A stretch of DNA of 33,890 nt. Origin: Microcaldota archaeon (lineage in GTDB: Archaea; Micrarchaeota; Micrarchaeia; Anstonellales; J096). The notes under the pieces were generated by a model, which was given only the letters and a program-made list of their open reading frames with translations, was not told the origin of the DNA and made no database searches. The position numbers and the translations under genes are program-made. The stretch spans positions 20,003 to 53,892 of the forward strand of contig JALVSQ010000003.1 of assembly GCA_027024255.1 (NCBI GenBank), written 5' to 3'. This document shows, piece by piece, positions 13,425 to 22,320 of the stretch; the stretch's first letter is position 1; every line of letters starts with the position of its first letter.

Positions 13425-15320
13425 ATGAGTTATATCCAGGAAATAGAGAAGATTATACAGGATATAGTGCCTGAAAGAGCAGGTCTTACAAAAATCGAGT
13501 TATTAGGGCCAAACATAGCAATATACGTAAAGCATCCAGAGGTAATATATGAAGAAAATGATGTAGTAAAGAACCTAGCCTCAACATTGAAAAGGAAAGT
13601 GCTTATAAGAACAGACCCCGATTATCTAATGAAGCCAGAAGAAGCAAGGAGGATCATAAAGGAAATTGTAGGAGAAGAAGCAGGAATAAAAAACATTTAC
13701 TTTGACCCGCTTTTCTCTGATGTGTATATAGAAGCGTTAAAACCAGGAATTGTAATAGGTAAAGACGGTACAGGATTAAAAGAGATAATGCTAAAAACAA
13801 AGTGGAGCCCTATTGTTTTGAGATATCCAACAATGCCTTCATCAACCCTTGATGGAATAAGAAAGAGTATCGTAACCAATGCCCAGGATAGAAAGAAATT
13901 CTTAACAAAGGTGGGAAAAAGAATTGCTCAGCCCTTACCTCAAACTACCTGGATAAGAGCAGGCATGCTTGGAGCATTCAGAGAAGTAGGGAGGAGTGCA
14001 TTATTCATACAAACAAAGAATAGTAAAATTTTATTGGACTGTGGGGTTAATCAGGCAAGTAATAAGCCAGAGGAAATGTATCCTTATCTTAACCTCCTGG
14101 GCTTCCCTTTATCTGAGCTTGATGCTGTTGTTATAAGCCACGCTCACACAGACCACATAGGTTTCCTTCCATTCTTATTTGCTGCCGGGTATGATGGTCC
14201 AGTTTATATGACTCCTCCAACAAGGGAATTAACAGCTCTACTTCAAAGAGATTACATAAATGTGGTCAAAAAATATCTCAATATGGACCCTCCTTATGGG
14301 AAAAAGGAAATTCAGGAGGAGTTAAAGCATATAATAACAGTTCCTTACGGAGAAGTTGTTGATATAACACCCGAGGTAAAGCTAACTTTTTACAATGCAG
14401 GGCATATACTTGGTAGTGCAATAACCCATTTACATATAGGAGAAGGCAAACACAACATAATCTACACAGGAGATATGAAATTCGGATTTACTCATCTGTT
14501 CAATCCTGCACATATAAACTTCCCAAGGGCTGAGACAATATTCATAGAATCAACATATGGAAAGAAAACAGATATATTGCCAAGTAGAAGGGAATCAGAT
14601 GAAGCGTTGATAAATGTTATACAACAGACCGTTGAAAGCAAAGGGCATGTTTTAATCCCTGTTTTCTCTGTTGGAAGAAGTCAGGAGATACTGCTTGTCC
14701 TTGAGCATTATGCAAGGGAACACGAATGGAACATACCTGTATGGATAGATGGAATGATTCTTGAAGCTTCAGCAATACACACTGCATATCCTGATTACTT
14801 AAAAAACAGTTTGAAAAAGAGAATTTTAAGTAATGACTCTCCGTTTGAATGGGACGAGATAAAGTTAGCATATGGAAAGGATAAAAAAGAGATAGTAGAT
14901 GGAGAACCTTCAGTAATTCTTGCTCCATCAGGTATGCTAACAGGAGGTCCTTCTGTTGAGTACTTAAAACTACTTGCTGAAGATGAAAGAAATACTCTGG
15001 TATTTGTAGGTTATCAGAGCGCAAGTTCGCTTGGTGCTAAAATTCAGCAGGGCGTAAAAGAAGTACCTATCATTGATGACAACGGGAAGCCAAAGACATT
15101 AAAGATAAATATGAGGGTTGAAACAGTTGAAGGATTTTCCGGCCACAGTGATAGAAAGCAACTGATTGCATGGCTCGGCAACATATCTGCAAAACCCCGA
15201 GTTGTGTATACAATGCATGGAGACTACAACAAGACTGCTGAGCTGGCTCATTATATAAGCAAAAAGTTTGGAGTTCATGCAGATGCTCCTTTAAATATGG
15301 AATTCAGGAGGTTAAGGTAA
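13425..15320 (+). CDS. fttA: Archaeal transcription termination factor FttA (aCPSF1), KH/beta-CASP ribonuclease
   Basis: The 631-residue product has the full family length. Two N-terminal KH domains (about 1-165) include VIGKDGTG. A metallo-beta-lactamase core holds the zinc motif HAHTDH (239-244), further ligands in GHILGSA, TGDMKFG and GFSGHSD, and a beta-CASP insertion lies between them. The enzyme cuts nascent RNA after U-rich tracts and ends transcription, the archaeal counterpart of eukaryotic CPSF73. The ATG at 13425 follows AGAGGGA. It is transcribed with dtdA, which starts at the base after its stop. Confidence 0.96.
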   Translation: MSYIQEIEKIIQDIVPERAGLTKIELLGPNIAIYVKHPEVIYEENDVVKNLASTLKRKVLIRTDPDYLMKPEEARRIIKEIVGEEAGIKNIYFDPLFSDVYIEALKPGIVIGKDGTGLKEIMLKTKWSPIVLRYPTMPSSTLDGIRKSIVTNAQDRKKFLTKVGKRIAQPLPQTTWIRAGMLGAFREVGRSALFIQTKNSKILLDCGVNQASNKPEEMYPYLNLLGFPLSELDAVVISHAHTDHIGFLPFLFAAGYDGPVYMTPPTRELTALLQRDYINVVKKYLNMDPPYGKKEIQEELKHIITVPYGEVVDITPEVKLTFYNAGHILGSAITHLHIGEGKHNIIYTGDMKFGFTHLFNPAHINFPRAETIFIESTYGKKTDILPSRRESDEALINVIQQTVESKGHVLIPVFSVGRSQEILLVLEHYAREHEWNIPVWIDGMILEASAIHTAYPDYLKNSLKKRILSNDSPFEWDEIKLAYGKDKKEIVDGEPSVILAPSGMLTGGPSVEYLKLLAEDERNTLVFVGYQSASSLGAKIQQGVKEVPIIDDNGKPKTLKINMRVETVEGFSGHSDRKQLIAWLGNISAKPRVVYTMHGDYNKTAELAHYISKKFGVHADAPLNMEFRRLR

Positions 15321-16091
15321 ATGGTTGTTATTCTTTATTCTTCCTTAGTTATTGCAAGCAACAATATTGCCAAGCACTTAATAGAAACTGAATTTGTAGA
15401 AGTTGGAGAAGGAGTTTATGAAAACAAAGGTGGAATTAAATTGTACGACACAAGAGTTAAAAGCATGATTGAAATTTACAGTCCTGTTGAAACTGACTAT
15501 GCCATTGTTCTAAGCCCTCATTCCTCTGCTTCAAAAAGGCCGAGCTTAACTACCCACATTCCTGGAAATTGGGGGATTGCTGAGGCAGGAGGTGAAAGCT
15601 TTACACTAAACCCTGGCTACGGCAGTTTGATGAGAGCATTACTTTTGAAATTGGATGAGTTAAACACAATCGGTTATGCAGTGAGTTATGAAGCAGACCA
15701 CCATGGCCCAACAGTTGATTATCCAATGGTCTTTGTTGAAGTCGGAAGTTCAATAGAAGAATGGAACAATCTAAAAGCATGTAGCATTGTTGGTGATGCA
15801 GTTATGGATGTTTTGAAAGGATTTAAGAAGGTAGAAAACTTTGTAGGCATTGGAGGAGGTCACTATGCCCCAAAATTCACAGATATAAGTTTGAATGAAG
15901 AAAAAGGATTCAGTCATATATTACCTAAATATCATAAAGATATTAAGCCGGATATGTTAAAGCAGGCAGTAGAAAAGAGTGTTGAAGAGGTGAAGGGCTT
16001 TATAATAGATAAAAAGGGATTAAGCGGTTCAAAAAGAAAATGGTTTATTAAGACTCTTGAGGAGCTTGGTTTTGAGTACTGGCTTGTTTAG
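15321..16091 (+). CDS. dtdA: D-aminoacyl-tRNA deacylase (DTD2/GEK1 family)
   Basis: The 256-residue product hydrolyses D-aminoacyl-tRNAs so that D-amino acids do not enter proteins; DTD2 is the archaeal and plant form. Family motifs are LSPHSSASKRPSLTTHIPGNW (about 64-84), SYEADHHGPT (122-131) with the metal-binding histidines, and GIGGGHYAPKF near residue 176. The gene starts directly after the fttA stop codon, so the two are co-transcribed. Its 3' end overlaps the convergent giant gene by 4 nt. Confidence 0.95.
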   Translation: MVVILYSSLVIASNNIAKHLIETEFVEVGEGVYENKGGIKLYDTRVKSMIEIYSPVETDYAIVLSPHSSASKRPSLTTHIPGNWGIAEAGGESFTLNPGYGSLMRALLLKLDELNTIGYAVSYEADHHGPTVDYPMVFVEVGSSIEEWNNLKACSIVGDAVMDVLKGFKKVENFVGIGGGHYAPKFTDISLNEEKGFSHILPKYHKDIKPDMLKQAVEKSVEEVKGFIIDKKGLSGSKRKWFIKTLEELGFEYWLV

Positions 16092-19000
16092 GATTTTTCT
16101 CCTTCCAACAGACTTAGAATCTCTTTTCTCTTCTTCCTGTTGTTTGAAAGAAGCTGAGCATATTCCTCAGGCTTTTCAAGAGGATTCACTCCATCAAGTT
16201 CTGGCAACTCTGTTACTTCACCAAGCACCAACACATCTTCCTTTGTAATTACTTCTCCTTGCTTTAAACTAACCAACTTCTTTTTCACAGTAAGGAACTT
16301 CTTGTAGAAATCTTCATCAACGGGTTTTAGTCCTAATGCTCTTCTCTTTTTGTTAATTTCTTCAATTTCTTTCTTTAATTTAGATATTTTCTTGTCTATC
16401 AGTTTGGAACCTCCCTCCTCAACTGATTTAGATGCTTTTCTCAATCTTTTTTTGCTCTCTTTCAATTTACGAATCTTTTCCCATAACTCAACTGCTCTTC
16501 TGGCATCTCCCTGTATGTTTTTGAATGGGTCTCCCTTAAACAACGAAGCAACCTTATGGATTAATCCTGATTTAAACGCTTTTTCAGTTTCTTCAAGCAC
16601 ATCTTCCTCATACTCTGACTTTCCAGGAATAATAACAGAGAATTTACCATCTTCCCCTCTAAATATAACTGGCTGACCTATTATTGCTTTGTCTCCTTTC
16701 TTAACATACAGATGGGAAAACTCTGAAAGTGAAAAGGCCTCTACCTCAACTGATGTTAGCTTTGATATTTGCAAATCGATAGATGATGCTCGTTGAGAGT
16801 ACTTATCTTTTAATTTAACCAGATACTTGTGTATCTCACCCAATTTCATCTCATATAAATTAAATCTATCTCCCTCAGGTAATAACTCATTCAGCTTTGC
16901 CAAATCATCTCTCATCCTTTCAATTCTTTTTCTTTCAGTTCCTCTTTTGGATGAAAGAAGTTGTTTAATGCTCTTATCTTTATTGGTGTTAAATTGAGTC
17001 TCATAATTCTGATTGAGAATATCTATTAGTTTGGTGTACCTCAAATAGTTAATTCTCTCTGTTTCTAAGTATTTCATTCTTTTTATGATGAATCTCTCCG
17101 CCACATAAGCATAAAATGCTTGTTGATATCTCTCCCTTTCTTCTTTTTTCGCCTTTTCCATCTTTTTAGCTAACTTATTTACATCTGAAATCTCCTTTTC
17201 ATTTAAACCTGTAAATGGGTCATCAAACATGAAATCCGACCATCTCTGCTTGTAGATAGTAAGAAGCAGAATTTCACCATCTGAGAAGGTGCTCACCTTC
17301 TCTGGATTTTTATCTGAAATACTTGTTACATAAGCAGAGTAGAAAGGCAATGCTTTATAATCTAAAAGGCTCTTTACCTTCTCATAAGAAACCTTTCCAG
17401 TAATTTTTTCCATGGTTTCTCTTACCATTTCGCTTTCCATGATTTTATATACTGTTGCTCTTCCTTCCTTAAATTTGTCTAATTTCTTGTCAAGGGATTC
17501 CACATCCACTCCAAACTTATCGAGTTGATCTCTGTATTTCTGTAAACCTTCTCTTTCTTCTTTAGTCTCAGCCGCTAAGTAACTTAGTATATAAGAGGAA
17601 AGAAGCCACCTCCCTGCATCAAAGCTCTTTTCTGCATCCAAAGGGAGTAGCAACTTAAACAAGTTTGAATCCGCCAACTTGAAGTACTGGTTATATTCAC
17701 CCATTTCAAGAAGTTGAACCACAAAACCTTGCTTATATTTTTCTATTAATATATCTCTTATCTTATTTTTCCCTAATAAACCAACAAGCCTGTTTGAAGG
17801 TAATTCTTTAATGCCATACTGTTCAGCCAATCTAGCCATTTGTTTTTCGTATTTCCTTCTAATCTCTAACATTTTCTTTGCAGAACTCTCTACAGTTTTT
17901 GTTTGTCTTTTATATATTCTCTCCCTCGCTTTTTTAAGAAAGTTATCGTCTCCCTTTCCTTTCTTTATGATAAAACCAAAATATCCTTCATCCATCGCCT
18001 CATTATACTCCTTACCCAGCACATCTTTTGCATCCTCACGAGACAGGTAAAGCAGTTTCAATAATTCTTGTGCTTCTTCCCTCTTTTCAGGAACTAATGT
18101 CTCAAGGCTTGTCTCTACAACAGGGTCATATCTAGTTTCATATGTCTTCCCTCCTCTTTTTACCGTTATTTTATTATTTTGGCTATCAACCTTTATCTCC
18201 ATTACTTTATTGCCATTCTCATCAATAAATTTGAATGTACCTCCTGTTTCTTCTACTTTTATTTCACCTCTATATGCCCTATCAAGAATCTCAACCGTAT
18301 TATTGTCTATTGAAAATTTGCTCTTTCCAGCCTTTCCAATCGTTTGAAGTGTATAAATCCTCACAATTCCTTCTAAGGGAATACTCTGCTGATTTATTTT
18401 AACATAAGGCAGGTATTGCTTAACATCAGGAGAACTGCTGTTGAAATAGATTCCATCTTTTCCAAAATATAAAATTGGTTTTTTGATAGCCTCTAAAAAC
18501 TGCTTATAAGCCTGCTCCCGTAGAGATGGATCTAAGCCCGCTTCTGAAGGTGGATTAAAAGATATAATTCCCATCGAAAATAAAGCCTTATTAAACCCAT
18601 AAGGATTTTGGAAGTAAGTTAGTTGAAAACCAAGATTTCCTAAAAGTTGATAAGCAGGTATCACGAGCTTGATAAATTGTTCCTCAACTTTCCCAATTTC
18701 TTGTCTCTCTTTTTCATCTAACTCTTTAATAACTCTCTGCCACTCAAGGTTGGTTAAAATTCCAGGAGCAGTCTCAATCATGTGATAAACAGCCCATCGC
18801 GAATAATCAAAAGCAAATTCACCACCTTTTTTACCAAGAAGCTCAAGCCCACTTAATTTTTCACCTGCATAGAGAAAACCAGTAGAAAGGGCCATCAGGA
18901 TTACTCCTTCACCTATGTTTTTCACCAGCTTGAGCCCCTGAAGCTTCAATATATCCTTGAATGTTTTATCTGGTTTGGCTTCAAGTTCTGCTATTTTTTC

Positions 19001-20056
19001 CACAAGCCTCTTTCCTTCCAGTTTTTGAATAATACCTGCTCCTACACCTGAAGGAAGATTGATAGCAGCTCCTACATGTCCCAAAAGCCTTCTGAAAGAA
19101 AGGCCTTCTTTTCTTCCTTTTTGCGAATCTTTTCTTTTCAAAGTAGCTTCTTCTATCACCTTAGGAGAAAATAAAAGTCTGTTTTGTCCCTTGGATTCTG
19201 GTGAAAACAGTAAATTCTTTCTTCCTTTTCCTTCTCGTGAAAATAAAAGATTCTCTCCCTTACCTTTTACTTTTTTCTTCTTCCCTTCAACCTTTGTTTT
19301 CTTTTTTCTATCAGCCATCATAGTAGCTGCCCTTCCAGCCATAAACAATTTTTTAGCAGTACTAATTCTCTCTCTCCTTACACCTGCCTCTTCAAAGCCT
19401 GCCCTTATGTTAGAAGGTCTCACCAATCTTGGATTTCTAAGCATATCAAAGCTGAACCATATAAACGGGTTGTTGCCTGTCATCAGCATTACTCCAATTA
19501 TAGTGCCAAGAGCAATAATCAAAGGAAAGCATACGGAAAGGTTGGTTACATTCACTCCAACCTGCCTTGAAATGGTTGTTGATGTTGAAATTACAGCGGG
19601 TCTTAACCTGAGTTCCTCTCCATTAACAGTTGCTTTCTCTTTATTAACTGAAAAGCCCACACAATCCTTAATATCATCAATTGAGTTAATATTCAACTCG
19701 CTTAAACATTCCCTAAAAGCGCACTCCTTAGCAGGGTCATAATAACAAAACATGAACCTGTAATACTTGCTCTCATCTGAATCTTTGGGAACAACTACTT
19801 TACCATCACTATTTGTATTTGCTTTGCAAATACTCTCAAGGCCTTTGCTTCCATACTTCTCAACAAATATAATAGCATTTTTAACAGGTTTAAAATCTCC
19901 ATCTACAAAAGCATAAAGGGAAACCTCAATGTTTTGGCCCTCTTTAAGCACCATTTTAGTTGGATAGGAGTTTGCATAATCTTCAATGCTAAGGCATGAT
20001 AATGAAAACCCTATGCTGAGCAAAAAAAGCAAAACAACCAATCTTTTCGCATTCAT
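16088..20056 (-). CDS. Giant bitopic protein with cysteine-containing ectodomain and very long cysteine-free domain
   Basis: The 1322-residue product is not recognised. Residues 1-20 are a signal peptide. Residues 21-170 form a small ectodomain with six cysteines; the stretch with KNAIIFVEK and TNSDGKVVVP resembles an Ig/CnaB-like beta-sandwich. A membrane helix spans about 176-193 and begins with C176. After it comes a very basic linker (ADRKKKTKVEGKKKK), a three-fold 12-residue repeat (LLFS at 270, 282, 294), then about 1000 residues of mostly helical, charged sequence with likely coiled coils. I find no cysteine after residue 176, which fits a cytoplasmic location. A weak second hydrophobic segment lies at 382-398. 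It is divergent from the six-paralogue membrane cluster and shares its 114-nt promoter region, so it probably belongs to the same machine as its cytoplasmic scaffold. No Walker motif or other enzyme signature is visible. Confidence 0.85.
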   Translation of the reverse strand: MNAKRLVVLLFLLSIGFSLSCLSIEDYANSYPTKMVLKEGQNIEVSLYAFVDGDFKPVKNAIIFVEKYGSKGLESICKANTNSDGKVVVPKDSDESKYYRFMFCYYDPAKECAFRECLSELNINSIDDIKDCVGFSVNKEKATVNGEELRLRPAVISTSTTISRQVGVNVTNLSVCFPLIIALGTIIGVMLMTGNNPFIWFSFDMLRNPRLVRPSNIRAGFEEAGVRRERISTAKKLFMAGRAATMMADRKKKTKVEGKKKKVKGKGENLLFSREGKGRKNLLFSPESKGQNRLLFSPKVIEEATLKRKDSQKGRKEGLSFRRLLGHVGAAINLPSGVGAGIIQKLEGKRLVEKIAELEAKPDKTFKDILKLQGLKLVKNIGEGVILMALSTGFLYAGEKLSGLELLGKKGGEFAFDYSRWAVYHMIETAPGILTNLEWQRVIKELDEKERQEIGKVEEQFIKLVIPAYQLLGNLGFQLTYFQNPYGFNKALFSMGIISFNPPSEAGLDPSLREQAYKQFLEAIKKPILYFGKDGIYFNSSSPDVKQYLPYVKINQQSIPLEGIVRIYTLQTIGKAGKSKFSIDNNTVEILDRAYRGEIKVEETGGTFKFIDENGNKVMEIKVDSQNNKITVKRGGKTYETRYDPVVETSLETLVPEKREEAQELLKLLYLSREDAKDVLGKEYNEAMDEGYFGFIIKKGKGDDNFLKKARERIYKRQTKTVESSAKKMLEIRRKYEKQMARLAEQYGIKELPSNRLVGLLGKNKIRDILIEKYKQGFVVQLLEMGEYNQYFKLADSNLFKLLLPLDAEKSFDAGRWLLSSYILSYLAAETKEEREGLQKYRDQLDKFGVDVESLDKKLDKFKEGRATVYKIMESEMVRETMEKITGKVSYEKVKSLLDYKALPFYSAYVTSISDKNPEKVSTFSDGEILLLTIYKQRWSDFMFDDPFTGLNEKEISDVNKLAKKMEKAKKEERERYQQAFYAYVAERFIIKRMKYLETERINYLRYTKLIDILNQNYETQFNTNKDKSIKQLLSSKRGTERKRIERMRDDLAKLNELLPEGDRFNLYEMKLGEIHKYLVKLKDKYSQRASSIDLQISKLTSVEVEAFSLSEFSHLYVKKGDKAIIGQPVIFRGEDGKFSVIIPGKSEYEEDVLEETEKAFKSGLIHKVASLFKGDPFKNIQGDARRAVELWEKIRKLKESKKRLRKASKSVEEGGSKLIDKKISKLKKEIEEINKKRRALGLKPVDEDFYKKFLTVKKKLVSLKQGEVITKEDVLVLGEVTELPELDGVNPLEKPEEYAQLLSNNRKKRKEILSLLEGEKS
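19166..19255 (-). repeat. Coding repeat: three LLFS units with 12-residue period
   Basis: In the giant protein, LLFS occurs at residues 270, 282 and 294, each followed by R or P and separated by lysine/glycine-rich spacers. The exact 12-residue period within an otherwise disordered basic linker suggests a repeated short binding motif. Confidence 0.75.
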
Positions 20057-20077
20057 GATTAACTTTTAGTATCATCT

Positions 20078-20097
20078 TTTTTTAATACTTTTTAAAC
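20078..20097 (-). promoter_or_regulatory. Promoter region of the giant gene
   Basis: Two overlapping TATA-like elements on the minus strand (GTTTAAAAA and TATTAAAAAA) lie about 37 and 26 nt before the ATG at 20056. The second would give a leaderless mRNA. Confidence 0.4.
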
Positions 20098-20131
20098 TAA
20101 AACACCAACCCCCCTTAAAATAAACAATTCA

Positions 20132-20149
20132 CAGGAATTTTTAAAAAAC
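20132..20149 (+). promoter_or_regulatory. Promoter of the six-paralogue membrane operon
   Basis: CAGGAATTTTTAAAAAAC has a TATA core centred about 28 nt before the ATG at 20171. The first gene is nearly leaderless while later genes carry ribosome binding sites, so one transcript of about 11 kb is likely. Confidence 0.45.
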
Positions 20150-20170
20150 AATAATATCTAAGGTAATCGA

Positions 20171-21364
20171 ATGAAAAGGTTTATGATTTTACTTCTAATT
20201 GCATCACTCGTGTATTCTATAAACTACAGTTCATTAACCGCAGAGTTAAAAAGAACAATGCCTTTCATATTCATAGGAAACCTAATAGGTTTAATAATAG
20301 GGGTCCTTCAGCTTTACAGTGCCAAAATAACTTCCTCAACCTACTCAGAAGTAAATGCAAAGAATGAAATAAAGACAGTATTCATAAACATTCTTCTGGT
20401 TATAGCAACGTTAGCTCTCCTCTCTTCCTACACAGCAATTATGAATATATTTGTTGGAGGTGATGTATTCATAAAAGTAGAAACAACTCTTAACTCCATC
20501 ATAGATAGTTTATTCAACGCCCAAATATTCATCTCTCCCCTTTACATATGCCAGCAGGCTTTACCAACATTCTACATAGGGGGTGGAATAACAATCCCAA
20601 TACCAAAAGCGCCTATTGGTATTACTATGAATTCTCAGGTAAGCAAATTTATAAAATACTCTTTAACATCTGACTGGCTTTCAATAATATTGAATGTGTT
20701 AGCAACAAATGCAGGCATCTACGGAGTTTCAAAATTCCTTCTTTACTTTCTTCCATTTATAGGAGCTGCCCTATTCCTGCCTCTAGGTTTTTTCTTAAGA
20801 GGATTGTCTTTTACAAGGAGGATAGGCTCAACAATGGTTTCCATCGGACTTGTAATTCTCTTTATATTCCCGTGGATTACATACTTCTTTGCATATATAA
20901 GCAAAGAGATTATACTTCCAAAAACTAATGAATTAATCTCAAATAGTGATGTAAGAAAAGAAAGGACAGATGAAATGGCAGAATACAAAGATGTAGCCAA
21001 CACTATAAAAACATTCAAAGCTCTTGGAATTGGAATAAGAATTATGAGGTTCTCAGAGCCTCTAATTGAAAAAAGATTGCCTTATGGCATAGGTTATATT
21101 TTAGCAGCTTTGTTAAGAGCTTTATCTGTTTTATCATGGTTCTTTTTTTCAAGTCCATGGTTAGCGTTAAAATCCTCATCAGTGGATTCATTAATGAGCT
21201 TAATAAGCATGTACTTTCCCCTTGCCGAATACACAGCAATTGTTTCTATAACATCTCTGTTTTACGCAGTCGGGTTGGTCTTAAGCATACTTGGAGGTAT
21301 CAGGTCCGTTTCTCTTCTCTTAGGTGGAGAATACTTCCTTTACGGGGTGCAGAGTTATGTGTAA
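20171..21364 (+). CDS. VirB6/TrbL-like polytopic membrane protein, paralogue 1
   Basis: The 397-residue product is first of six divergent paralogues. A signal peptide (1-17, ending VYS) is followed by TM1 (about 31-50), a cytoplasmic loop with AKNEIK (63-68), TM2, an outer region with C127, TM3 ending at R210, the basic turn TRRIG (215-219) and TM4 with P234. A second outer stretch and two or three more helices end in LLGGEYFLYG. R210 to P234 follows the shared signature exactly. The predicted topology (N-out, large outer loop after TM2, C-in) resembles VirB6 of type IV secretion systems; no primary homology could be tested. It is transcribed away from the giant gene. Confidence 0.85.
   Translation: MKRFMILLLIASLVYSINYSSLTAELKRTMPFIFIGNLIGLIIGVLQLYSAKITSSTYSEVNAKNEIKTVFINILLVIATLALLSSYTAIMNIFVGGDVFIKVETTLNSIIDSLFNAQIFISPLYICQQALPTFYIGGGITIPIPKAPIGITMNSQVSKFIKYSLTSDWLSIILNVLATNAGIYGVSKFLLYFLPFIGAALFLPLGFFLRGLSFTRRIGSTMVSIGLVILFIFPWITYFFAYISKEIILPKTNELISNSDVRKERTDEMAEYKDVANTIKTFKALGIGIRIMRFSEPLIEKRLPYGIGYILAALLRALSVLSWFFFSSPWLALKSSSVDSLMSLISMYFPLAEYTAIVSITSLFYAVGLVLSILGGIRSVSLLLGGEYFLYGVQSYV
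21344..21349 (+). promoter_or_regulatory. Ribosome binding site GGGGTG fixing the start of paralogue 2
   Basis: GGGGTG lies 7 nt before ATG 21357 inside the end of paralogue 1. The GTG 21324 start in the ORF track would remove this spacing. Confidence 0.55.
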
Positions 21365-22319
21365 GCTCAACTTAAACATGATGCCCCTGACAGGAAGCGT
21401 TGTGCCTATTTTAATAATAATAAACGCATTAATAATAGCACTTTCCTACATCGGAAGTAAGTTCCAGAACGATAGAAAAGCAATGCTCTTTGCAAAAAAT
21501 GAAACAAAAGAGCTTTTCATCACGGTAATACTTGTAATAAGCACACCTGCTTTGATATATGCCTTTTGCCAGTTAACGAGCAGTTATCTTGGATTATTTG
21601 GTATAAATGATGACCCTACTTCTTATGCCCTATCAAAGCTGGTAGATATGGAAGATGAGATAAAGAATATGTTAATAAATGGTTATCATTCCCAGATAGA
21701 ACTAGTAAAGCAGAGCATGGATTATTCAGTTATCCCTGTTATAGTGCCTGTCAATTCAATTCAAGAAGTAAAGAAAGTTCCTCTGGCTGTTCTTTGCTTA
21801 AGCACAACTCAGGAAAGTGGAAAGCTTTACTGCCTTTTATCAATCAGCTTTATGAGTTATGCTCCTGATGCCGATTTAAATGCAAACATTCAGGTACTTG
21901 AAATTTACTCTCATACCCTATCCTCATATCTAAACTTAATCTCTGGCCAAAAAGCACTTTTGGAGTTCATAGCTACAACTGGATTCACAGTTCTGTTCTT
22001 CCTGGGTATTGTTCTAAGATTAATTCCACCTCTGAGAACAGCAGGCAACTTTATCTATCTGCTGGCTATTTCCTTAATAGTACTAGTGCCATTTTTCTAT
22101 TCAGTATTCCTTTCACTGTACAACAAAGAGCTAACTTCATCCATTTGTTCTAAAATAACTCTTCCTGAAATAAAACCGTTCAAATGCAATAGTGAGGTTA
22201 GTTTAATAAAGGTAGGGTTATTACTTCCATTTGGCATCCTTCTTCCAAACCTCATGCTTGCATTTGTCATAACATTTGTGAGCAGTGCTAAAAAGATATT
22301 TGAGTTCATAGAGGTGTAG
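21357..22319 (+). CDS. VirB6/TrbL-like polytopic membrane protein, paralogue 2
   Basis: From ATG 21357 the product has 320 residues. TM1 is at about 14-33, followed by AKNETKE (46-52), TM2 (53-75), an outer loop of about 130 residues with C147 and C159, TM3 ending at R221, LRTAG (226-230) and P245 at exactly R+24. A short outer segment with a cysteine pair (SICSK and PFKCN) precedes the last helix. Cysteines all fall on the predicted outer side. There is no separate signal peptide; TM1 probably inserts directly. It overlaps paralogue 1 by 8 nt and ends 1 nt before paralogue 3. Confidence 0.85.
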   Translation: MCKLNLNMMPLTGSVVPILIIINALIIALSYIGSKFQNDRKAMLFAKNETKELFITVILVISTPALIYAFCQLTSSYLGLFGINDDPTSYALSKLVDMEDEIKNMLINGYHSQIELVKQSMDYSVIPVIVPVNSIQEVKKVPLAVLCLSTTQESGKLYCLLSISFMSYAPDADLNANIQVLEIYSHTLSSYLNLISGQKALLEFIATTGFTVLFFLGIVLRLIPPLRTAGNFIYLLAISLIVLVPFFYSVFLSLYNKELTSSICSKITLPEIKPFKCNSEVSLIKVGLLLPFGILLPNLMLAFVITFVSSAKKIFEFIEV

Positions 22320-22320
22320 T

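Noticed and set aside
19059-19742. 227-aa plus-strand ORF inside the giant gene
   Set aside because: It is antisense to the long, coherent minus-strand frame, low in complexity and has no ribosome binding site.
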